In this document: in pieces, positions 7,321 through 13,713 of the stretch
Layout: the number at the start of each line of letters is the position of its first letter
How positions within the stretch are numbered: position 1 is the first letter of the stretch
From: Desulfobulbus sp.
GTDB lineage: Bacteria; Desulfobacterota; Desulfobulbia; Desulfobulbales; Desulfobulbaceae
Assembly (NCBI GenBank): GCA_011051825.1
Contig: DRKH01000137.1
Coordinates: 1 to 19,443, forward strand
Reading direction: 5' to 3'
DNA length: 19,443 nt
Notes under the pieces: model-generated
The model's database searches: none
What the model saw: only the letters and a program-made list of their open reading frames with translations
Told to the model about the DNA's origin: nothing
Translations under genes and position numbers: made by a program

Positions 7321-9272
7321 CAGTCCGTTCCCCGGTTATCGATTGTTGAACCGGTTTGCTGCGCAACCGGAGACCGGAATCGATCTTCCATATACTGTTT
7401 GATGGTGTGCAGTTGCAGCAGCGGGCCGCCGCTGGGAATGTCGGTTGCGTAGATGGGGCAAACGGAATCAAACAGATTGCCCAGCTGCCCGGGATCCCGG
7501 TGTCCCGACTGGTTTCCGATATGTTTGCTGACCGCAAAGAGTTGTTGACGAAACCTGCATGCTCCGGGAAGCGCTTGATTGATGTAGATGGATTTCATCG
7601 TCTCGATGTCGCCCTGTTCTGCGGCAGCAAGCATCTTATCGGCAATGGTGTGCACTTCCTGGTGTACCGGTTCAAGGATGGTAATTACATCCTGCCAGTC
7701 CGGATTGCGTCTCAGCTGGGCAAGCCACTGTTCGATACAGCATTGGTGCTCTTTCAGCTCCGTCGGTGATTCTTTTTTTTGGAGCAGGGTCAGGGCCAGA
7801 TCACCGATCCATTCCACATGGTCAAACCAGCAGTCGATCAGGAAAAGATCCAGGGCCAGGACCTGATCTCTAGAGAGCTGACCGGGATCACTCTCTGCCA
7901 GTGTCCGGACCGTTTCATTGGTGTCGGGACGGGAAATGATGACTCTGGATGTGCTTTTGGCAACGACGGTATCCACTATGGACTGATAGAACAGGGAATT
8001 TGGTTTTCGTGGCGGGCCCAGAACAATCAGGTCCGCCCGGATGCTTTCCGCCAGCTCAAGGATCGTTTCAGTGACGCTGCCGCGAATCAGCCGGATTGTG
8101 GGATCGAGGTTGTAATGACGAAACAGGAGAATGAATTTTTCAAGCCGCCGGCGAAAACGCTCGCCTTCGACTTCGCGGCTGTACTGCAGGAGATGGGAGT
8201 CGTCTTCATCTTCTATTACAAAGAGCAGGGTGGTGTCGCCATGGTGAATCAAAGCCCGGTGCCGGACTTCTTCTATCACCAAATCGGCGGTGTCGTCGTT
8301 GGCTATGGCTCCCAGTATGTGATAACGCCGCCGGTCCTGAGGGGTGACTCTGGTCTCCGATGCGAGGTCGGCGGCAGGGGGAGTGGGTACAAAGAAACCA
8401 AGCCATTGCCAGGGTTTCCTGCACTCCTCTCCCCGGCTGGTCACCGGCAGGTCCCGGTAGTGCTGGAGGTCTTCGAGGAGATCTTGGGCAGTGGGGTAAC
8501 GTTTTTCCGGGTTCCGTTCAAGACAGCTCAGGATAATCTGCTGAATCTGGGGCGGAATCTCGGGTACATGGTATCTGGGCGGTACCGGAGCAACTTTGAG
8601 CCGCCAGCGGGTGGTTGATCGTTTTTTCGAGCGGGGAAAGGGCAGGTGGCCGGTCAGCATTTCATACAAGATCACCCCAAGGCTGTACAGGTCGCTGGCC
8701 ACAAGGTGTTGTCTGACGACAAGCTGTTCCGGAGCAATGTAGTATGGCGTTCCGTGGGGAACGGAAAAGTCCTCGGCCAGCAGGTCTTCCATTCCTTCTT
8801 TTGTCGCCAGCCCGAAATCAATGAGTTTAACGGCCCCGGTGTCGGTAAGGATGACGTTTTCCGGCTTAAGGTCAAGATGACAGATTTTCAGGCCATGGAG
8901 GTACGTGAGTGCCTGGCCGAGCTGTTGAATGAGTCCGGCGGCGGTATCAATGGACAGCGTTTTTCCCGGGCCGACAAGGGTCCGCAGCTCTTTGCCGGCA
9001 ACGTATTCCTGGATAATATATTGCCGGGTTCGTTTACGGTAATAAAAGCGGACCACTCCCGGATGATTCAGGAAGCGGCCTATGCGTTCTTCATTCTGAT
9101 AATGGTAAAACCGTACCGGATGGTTGAGGATGTCGCCCAGCGGAACCTTGAGGGCGACCGTCTGGTCGGTGAGCAGGTCGGTTGCCCGGTAGATTCGGGC
9201 CATGCCGCCGCCATAGAGAATCTTCTCTATGGTAAAGGTATCTATGGTATCGCCGACCTGGAGCGTTGCCAT
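7320..9272 (-). CDS. Ser/Thr protein kinase fused to universal stress protein and CZB (zinc-binding) domains
   Basis: The second ATG (9270-9272) is chosen because GGAGG lies nine nt upstream; the first ATG at 9281 abuts that site. The 650-aa product has no membrane segment. Residues 10-275 are a complete Hanks-type kinase: YGGGMARIY glycine loop, K42, HLDLKPEN (catalytic D134, N139), DFG at 152-154, APE at 180-182. Residues 315-450 are a USP domain, with ADLIVLGPPRKPN and the final VVAKSTSRVIISRP. Residues 475-560 resemble a chemoreceptor zinc-binding CZB domain: DHVEW (H485), HQCCIEQWL (C511/C512) and HQEVH (H537, H541). CZB domains usually sit on chemoreceptors or diguanylate cyclases and sense zinc or oxidants. 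The combination suggests a soluble kinase tuned by nucleotide or stress and by zinc or redox state. Its stop overlaps the next start. Confidence 0.93.
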   Translation of the reverse strand: MATLQVGDTIDTFTIEKILYGGGMARIYRATDLLTDQTVALKVPLGDILNHPVRFYHYQNEERIGRFLNHPGVVRFYYRKRTRQYIIQEYVAGKELRTLVGPGKTLSIDTAAGLIQQLGQALTYLHGLKICHLDLKPENVILTDTGAVKLIDFGLATKEGMEDLLAEDFSVPHGTPYYIAPEQLVVRQHLVASDLYSLGVILYEMLTGHLPFPRSKKRSTTRWRLKVAPVPPRYHVPEIPPQIQQIILSCLERNPEKRYPTAQDLLEDLQHYRDLPVTSRGEECRKPWQWLGFFVPTPPAADLASETRVTPQDRRRYHILGAIANDDTADLVIEEVRHRALIHHGDTTLLFVIEDEDDSHLLQYSREVEGERFRRRLEKFILLFRHYNLDPTIRLIRGSVTETILELAESIRADLIVLGPPRKPNSLFYQSIVDTVVAKSTSRVIISRPDTNETVRTLAESDPGQLSRDQVLALDLFLIDCWFDHVEWIGDLALTLLQKKESPTELKEHQCCIEQWLAQLRRNPDWQDVITILEPVHQEVHTIADKMLAAAEQGDIETMKSIYINQALPGACRFRQQLFAVSKHIGNQSGHRDPGQLGNLFDSVCPIYATDIPSGGPLLQLHTIKQYMEDRFRSPVAQQTGSTIDNRGTD

Positions 9273-9318
9273 GGTTTCCATCCTCCACCATCACCCGGGC
9301 AGACCGCCTGAAATTGGT

Positions 9319-9891
9319 CTACTTTATAAAATATGCATACCCCATAACAAGGATCAGAATGACAACCAGCTCTATCAGCGTGATTTTGGTGAGCATGATA
9401 CTGATTTTTCGCTGGGACGGATTCATCTGCAGGAGCGCCTTGTTCATGAGCAGACGAAAAAAAAGAGTACGTGGTGTGGTTGCGGTGTAGAGTCTGAGGT
9501 ATTCCTGAATCGCCCGGGTCCAGAGAAGAATATCCTGTTCAAGCTGGTCGTCGGGGGATTCCCCGGTATACCTGATCCGTAACCGTGTCTGATTGCCGGT
9601 GCTGAAAAAAAGCAGCTCCCGGATGTTGAAATCAAAAAGCGTGACCCGCATGAAAATTGTAGAATCTTCCGGGTCATCCTGAGCAGCAGAATGATCAAGA
9701 TGGAGGCCCAGGGAGAATTCCCGCTCGGTGGCATAATCACGAAGGGTGGCAAAGAGGCCGTTGTCCCGCCTTTCGGCCTGGTCGACAAACCAGTGGGGGT
9801 GCAGGTGGAGGAGTTTGTTTTCATCAACAATTGTGCTCAGATCCAGTGTCGAGATCTCCGGCGGCAGAACCAGGTCGAAAAAACGTTCCAT
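9319..9891 (-). CDS. Tail-anchored hypothetical protein of the kinase operon (190 aa)
   Basis: The ATG lies one nt after the stop of the upstream USP gene (TGATATG), so translation is probably coupled; no independent strong ribosome site is seen. The first 165 residues are soluble and rich in acidic and aromatic residues, with no motif I recognise. A single hydrophobic helix at about 168-188 ends the protein with YFIK. With no N-terminal signal, it should be tail-anchored in the inner membrane with the bulk in the cytoplasm. It could tether the USP or the soluble kinase at the membrane, or be a kinase substrate; both ideas rest on operon position alone. Confidence 0.85.
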   Translation of the reverse strand: MERFFDLVLPPEISTLDLSTIVDENKLLHLHPHWFVDQAERRDNGLFATLRDYATEREFSLGLHLDHSAAQDDPEDSTIFMRVTLFDFNIRELLFFSTGNQTRLRIRYTGESPDDQLEQDILLWTRAIQEYLRLYTATTPRTLFFRLLMNKALLQMNPSQRKISIMLTKITLIELVVILILVMGYAYFIK

Positions 9892-9892
9892 A

Positions 9893-10393
9893 TCAGTCCG
9901 CAGATAGCAGGGGCGGGGCGATGAGCAGCGGGCAGGGCAGGGCCGGGTGCAGTTTTGCCGTGTCGATACGCGCCCTGAGGCCCTTTTCCATTTTCAGGTT
10001 AAACAGTCTGCGACTCTGTCTGTAGGGGCCGATCACGATCAGATCACAGGCCCTTTTTTTTGCCTGAGCGGCAATGGTCTCCTCAATGGGGCCGACGACT
10101 CCGGTAAAGACGGCCCCGGCAGCGGCCGGATAGGTCTCTTTGATTCTCTGCCAGTCCTCTTCGTTTTCTTCCTGCATCTGCCGCTCCACATGATCAAGAA
10201 AGGTGGCGTGGGTCTTGCTTGAATTGAGCCAGTCATCGCCGGTCATGGCCTGCCAGTCCTGATCAATGATGGTCAGCACCGTGACCTGAAGATCAGGCGC
10301 CCGGGCACAGAGTTCTGCAAAGACAAGATGCTCCGCATGCATGGCACCTGCTGTTCCGTGGGTACAGAGAAGAAGAGAACTGAAGATATTCAA
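9893..10393 (-). CDS. Universal stress protein (UspA family)
   Basis: A 166-aa single-domain USP. The fold signature is present: SSLLLCTHGT as the first strand, VTVLTIIDQDW as the second, and ACDLIVIGPYRQS followed by ALPCPLLIAPP at the end. The ATP-binding pattern G-x2-G-x9-G-S/T is not intact after VIGPYR, so it may not bind ATP. The start appears to be a TTG at 10391-10393, because the first strand of the fold begins immediately after it; a downstream ATG at codon 18 would remove that strand. The ribosome site is weak. It is the first gene of the kinase operon, and a second USP domain occurs fused within the soluble kinase two genes downstream. Confidence 0.85.
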   Translation of the reverse strand: MNIFSSLLLCTHGTAGAMHAEHLVFAELCARAPDLQVTVLTIIDQDWQAMTGDDWLNSSKTHATFLDHVERQMQEENEEDWQRIKETYPAAAGAVFTGVVGPIEETIAAQAKKRACDLIVIGPYRQSRRLFNLKMEKGLRARIDTAKLHPALPCPLLIAPPLLSAD

Positions 10394-10480
10394 AAAAACA
10401 CCAAAGAGGCCACCTTACGCAGACATCGTAAATTGATGCAGAAAACTGCTCATTTTTTGGACAACGCAATAGCTTTGTTT

Positions 10481-10543
10481 CGTAGGAGCCCGCCCCCGCG
10501 GGCGATTGCAGTTGGTCATCGCCCGCGGGGGCGGGCTCCTACG
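10481..10543. repeat. 26-bp perfect inverted repeat, REP-like (BIME-type) element
   Basis: The arms at 10481-10506 and 10518-10543 are perfectly complementary, separated by an 11-nt loop. Each arm has GTAGGAGC near its outer end followed by a GC-rich imperfect palindrome (CCCGCCCCCGCGGGCGAT). A GTAG head with a GC hairpin is the classical layout of REP sequences processed by RAYT transposases, and two in opposite orientation form a BIME. No RAYT gene is in the window. Confidence 0.8.
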
Positions 10544-10666
10544 GTAAAAATATCATTTATATGGAGTCTGAGATGTCCAATTTAAATCCAATTGATTGAT
10601 ATTTCGTATAAACAGATTGAAGCAACGCTCAGTTTTTACGAGGTCTGTTACGGAAACGTGAGGGTT

Positions 10667-10703
10667 AAAAAATCCTTCCCGACATGGGTACATGCCGGGA
10701 AGG
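10667..10703 (-). terminator. Intrinsic terminator of the YeiH unit
   Basis: On the minus strand CCTTCCCGGCATG (10691-10703) pairs with CATGTCGGGAAGG (10674-10686) over 13 bp with one G-U pair. The loop is four nt and the stem is followed by ATTTTTT. It lies about 40 nt after the stop of the 65-aa membrane protein, the last gene of the unit. Confidence 0.92.
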
Positions 10704-10741
10704 GCAGGTTGGTTGTTTACGGGTTGCCCGTTATGGACGTC

Positions 10742-10939
10742 CTACATCCATTTAGTAAAAATCAAAACAATAAAGGTCGTCAGCAGTGAAAGGATGAGGG
10801 CGGTCAGGTCCTCATTACGTTCGCTGGCAAAGACGGACAGGGCGCGTTCTTCAAGCTCTTCCGTATTTGCATCTTTTGCAATTTGCGATTCTCCTTTGCC
10901 GGCATCACCTGTTTCGATGGTAATTTTATCATCACTCAT
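10742..10939 (-). CDS. Small single-pass membrane protein (65 aa)
   Basis: The ATG has AGAGGA six nt upstream, which supports a real gene. The N-terminal 40 residues are acidic and hydrophilic (MSDDKITIETGDAGKGES). The C-terminal part, about 45-63, is one hydrophobic helix ending FTKWM, so it is tail-anchored with a cytoplasmic N terminus. No family is recognised. It follows the YeiH-type transporter by 109 nt and precedes a strong terminator, so it is probably co-transcribed and may be an accessory to that transporter. The association is from position only. Confidence 0.75.
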   Translation of the reverse strand: MSDDKITIETGDAGKGESQIAKDANTEELEERALSVFASERNEDLTALILSLLTTFIVLIFTKWM

Positions 10940-11048
10940 ATCAAGTCCTCTGGGAAATTATACCTGAAAAACGATTCAAAGTCAGTGCTTTTGAGGTTGT
11001 TTTCATCAGTTATTCTTGTGGAGACCCAAAGCGGTCTATTGCCGCTGG

Positions 11049-12677
11049 TCATTTAAGGACCACATCTTTGACCAGCCACAAGACGACAAAGAAAGAAAGG
11101 ACGGCCTTGGTAACACCGGAAATAACGCCGATCGCCAACGGCCAGCCGCCTGCCTGCAGGATTGCTTTTTTGGTAATCTGCATGCCGAGCCCGATCAGGC
11201 CGAAGGCAAAGAACCAGATCATGCAGTCGGTCAGGGTGGTAACGGTTTTTGATTTTTTATGGACCTGTTTGATGGCATGCTTTATGACCCCCTTAACATC
11301 CTTGCCCAGGGTGATCTCTTTGGCCTTGGCGGCGGCCAGCACGGATTCCAGCTGGAACATCCGGTCTTCACCCTGTTTGTTGAATACTTTTTTGTCGGCA
11401 CGGTTTTCATAGTTGCCGGCAATCTGGCGCTGGGCAATGAGGTCGGTAACCGCCGCCATCTGCTCTTCGCTGAGGCCCTTAATCTCGTTGCTCTTTAATG
11501 CATCGTTTAGGGTCTCCCATTCTTTATCGGTAATCTGGGAACGGTCATTATAACTGAAATCAATGAATTTGCCTTTGTAGTGGGTGGGCGGTGAAAAAAG
11601 GCCCATGGAAGACATGGCAAAAAGGAGCAGAAAGCCGATGATGAAAATCGGGAATTTATCGATGACAACTTCCTTAAACGTCAGTTTTTTTCCAGTCTCC
11701 TTGCCAAACCAGGTAGCCAGAACCAGAACAATGATCGGCAGGAAGAGGACCCGGGTAATGTTGAAGATTTCAGCGACCTTCAGGGTCTTGATGTCGACCG
11801 CGTTAAATGCCAGGGCTGCAGCTGCAACCTGGGCGGAGTTCAGGATGCCGGTTCCGGCCCAGGCCCCGAACTGGACGGGGTTCATACCGGCCCAGTGGCC
11901 GATGGTGGGAAAGACAAACATACAGATGATACCAAAAGAGAGGATGGTACCGATGGTGTAGGCCATCTCTTCACTTTTCGCCTTGACCACCGGGGCAACG
12001 GCCACAGTGGCGGAAACGCCGCAGACGCCCATTCCGGCCGAAAGAACACCGGTCATGGTCTTCGGCTGTTTGAACAGGTTGCCGAGCCAGAGCACGAAAA
12101 AGACCGTTCCCAGGACAAAGGTACCGACCAGAAAAATACTGTAGGTTCCGAGTTTGGCCAGCTCGGCAAAGCTGTATCGCGCCCCGAGCATAATAACACC
12201 CATTTTAAGGACAAAACGGGCGCATTTGACGCCGGCGGCGGCAAACTTGGGGATACCGTAGGTGTTGGTCAGGAGGACACCGGCCAGCAGGCCGAGGACA
12301 ACATAGTTGAGGTTGAGAACTTTGTAAATTTTAAAGCCGAGAACCGGCTGCAGGTTGTGACTGATCAGCTTGACAATCGGTTCCACATACCAGCGGATGG
12401 CCATGGCCATCAGCAGGATAAGAAGAATGCCCGGCAGCGGCTGCAGGACAAAACGATCAATGATGGTGTTGCCGGGTTTACGGACGGAATTGATGATTGC
12501 ACCGAGTATGCCGATACCGCCGCAGATAAAGCCCATGGTCACCTGGAGATCGGAGGTCTTGGCTGTGTGGAGGTATTTCATCAGCGGGTGCAACATGCCG
12601 CTGCTGGCAATCAATGCGTAAACGATGAGAATGCCGCTGATAATAAACAGCGGTTTGTTATCCTGTGCCTGGGCCAT
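11049..12677 (-). CDS. YeiH/UPF0324-family putative sulfate exporter with inserted soluble domain
   Basis: A 542-aa polytopic membrane protein. YeiH/UPF0324 family features include VLGLLAGVLLTNTYGIP (127-143), LKMGVIMLGARYSF, the GMGVCGVSATVAVAPVVKA stretch (215-233), GAWAGTGILNSAQVAAAAL, and the closing FGLIGLGMQI. About ten or more hydrophobic helices are present. Residues 365-478 form a hydrophilic, charged insert between two helices (KEWETLNDALKSNEIKGLSEEQ onward), which lengthens it compared with the usual 340-aa members. The family is annotated as a putative sulfate exporter; the transported solute is not proven. Its ATG is preceded by AAAGGAG seven nt upstream. It sits between two small membrane proteins on the same strand. 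In a sulfur-metabolising bacterium, export of sulfate or another sulfur anion would fit. Confidence 0.88.
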   Translation of the reverse strand: MAQAQDNKPLFIISGILIVYALIASSGMLHPLMKYLHTAKTSDLQVTMGFICGGIGILGAIINSVRKPGNTIIDRFVLQPLPGILLILLMAMAIRWYVEPIVKLISHNLQPVLGFKIYKVLNLNYVVLGLLAGVLLTNTYGIPKFAAAGVKCARFVLKMGVIMLGARYSFAELAKLGTYSIFLVGTFVLGTVFFVLWLGNLFKQPKTMTGVLSAGMGVCGVSATVAVAPVVKAKSEEMAYTIGTILSFGIICMFVFPTIGHWAGMNPVQFGAWAGTGILNSAQVAAAALAFNAVDIKTLKVAEIFNITRVLFLPIIVLVLATWFGKETGKKLTFKEVVIDKFPIFIIGFLLLFAMSSMGLFSPPTHYKGKFIDFSYNDRSQITDKEWETLNDALKSNEIKGLSEEQMAAVTDLIAQRQIAGNYENRADKKVFNKQGEDRMFQLESVLAAAKAKEITLGKDVKGVIKHAIKQVHKKSKTVTTLTDCMIWFFAFGLIGLGMQITKKAILQAGGWPLAIGVISGVTKAVLSFFVVLWLVKDVVLK

Positions 12678-12813
12678 AAGTATTCTCCTTTTATGTCAGT
12701 CGAAAAATCATCCAGGGGCCCTGTGCCGATGGAGAGATTTTTCGGGTCAACGTCAACATTGTTCAAATGGTCAAGTCGTTATGGTCATAAACAGCGGTGT
12801 GGTTGTCTCCCGG

Positions 12814-13086
12814 CTATTTTTCTCCCTGTGCCGAATTCTTGTGCTGCTGTATTTCATCGAGTTTTTCTGAATAATAATGACCGACCATATCCAGCAGCAC
12901 ATAGATCAATCGTAAGCCGATAGCGGCTGCAATAACACAGCCGATGAGCTGTACAGGTGTCCCCTGGTCGGTGGCAAGAATAAATTGCATGGTCGGCGCA
13001 ATGAGATCGGTCTTTGCAAGGAGAACAAGAGCGGTCAGGATGCCGAAAAGAAGAAGAACAATTGCCCTACGGCTCGGTCGCAGCAT
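12814..13086 (-). CDS. Two-pass small membrane protein (90 aa)
   Basis: The start is the ATG at 13084-13086, with AGAGGA six nt upstream; an earlier in-frame start would add 11 residues and lacks such a site. Hydrophobic helices span about 8-24 and 45-66, with a hydrophilic C-terminal tail HYYSEKLDEIQQHKNSAQGEK that would be cytoplasmic. No family is recognised. It is the first gene of the leftward unit that continues, after 136 nt, with the YeiH-type transporter. A role with that transporter is plausible from position only. Confidence 0.75.
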   Translation of the reverse strand: MLRPSRRAIVLLLFGILTALVLLAKTDLIAPTMQFILATDQGTPVQLIGCVIAAAIGLRLIYVLLDMVGHYYSEKLDEIQQHKNSAQGEK

Positions 13087-13713
13087 GGTGAATCCTCTAT
13101 CCTGTTGGAAATGATGCAAAAAAAATACAGTTACGGTTTGTGGTATTGCATAAATCGTCCACCCGTCTGAAGTGTTACCTTTTATTAAGCAATTTCAGGG
13201 CCGAAAAGAGATGCCCGCTGCTATGCCGATTTAATTATGCTGTTATTTCAAGGAGTCTTGTCTTGTTTTTTCAGTGAAGATGAAAAAAATGTAGTACTCC
13301 TTTGAATTATGGTGCATCCTTGAGGAGGCATCAATTTGTTTTCAGGTTTGCCATTGGTTGTCGCCATCTGTGAGGCACAACGATTGAGTGTTTAAGTAAC
13401 ATCCTGTAACCAGGTATATACGTGGATTTTTTTCGCATGGGTTGTGTTGCATCGGCAAGCGGGTCTATAAAGGAAGGTGACAATACTGAGCCGCAAACCC
13501 TGGGACGAGACAGGGTGCATCCGCTTGGATGCAGTGCGTACGGCGAGATGCAGGGTGTCTTTTTTTGCCTGCATGAATCTACGGCACCCCTGATCACGTG
13601 CAGGTTTAAGGTGGATGAAAACACATAGTTACTAATCCTGTAACCAGTTACGTTCAGGCAGGTGAAACCCTATAGTTACAAACCCTGGGACGAGATACGA
13701 GAAAACGATAAAA
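13087..13713. promoter_or_regulatory. Divergent control region and long structured leader of the first histidine kinase
   Basis: This 627-nt stretch separates the leftward membrane unit from the rightward two-component unit. No gene is supported. A module is present twice: ATCCTGTAACCAG at 13401 and 13635, and GGMAGGTGA followed after exactly 13 nt by CAAACCCTGGGACGAGA at 13472-13510 and 13657-13695. The second copy ends just before the kinase start. Between the copies, the hairpins ACCCTG/CAGGGT (13497-13516), TGCATCC/GGATGCA (13516-13533) and ATGCAGG/CCTGCAT (13548-13574) are mutually overlapping, and a run of seven T residues is at 13560-13566. This resembles an attenuated leader. No clear sigma-70 or sigma-54 promoter was identified. 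Confidence 0.5.

Larger units (their letters stand above)
10394..10741. other. Intergenic region between YeiH unit and kinase operon
   Basis: No gene is supported. It contains the REP-like inverted repeat (10481-10543) and the terminator of the YeiH unit (10667-10703). The promoter of the kinase operon must lie between 10394 and about 10480. A TACGAT box on the minus strand (10425-10430) is a candidate -10 element, without a good -35 partner. Confidence 0.6.

Noticed and set aside
11895..12923. Plus-strand open frame of 342 codons
   Set aside because: It is antisense to the YeiH-type transporter and yields a highly charged Gly- and His-rich sequence without motifs.
13472..13560. c-di-GMP (GEMM) riboswitch, suggested by GCAAACC and GGGACG
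   Set aside because: The GNRA tetraloop hairpin between the two motifs and the following GCAAAGCC are missing, so the GEMM consensus is not met.
13422..13628. 68-codon plus-strand frame in the leader of the first histidine kinase
   Set aside because: It starts with GTG without a ribosome site and spans hairpins and a T run; the structural reading is more convincing.
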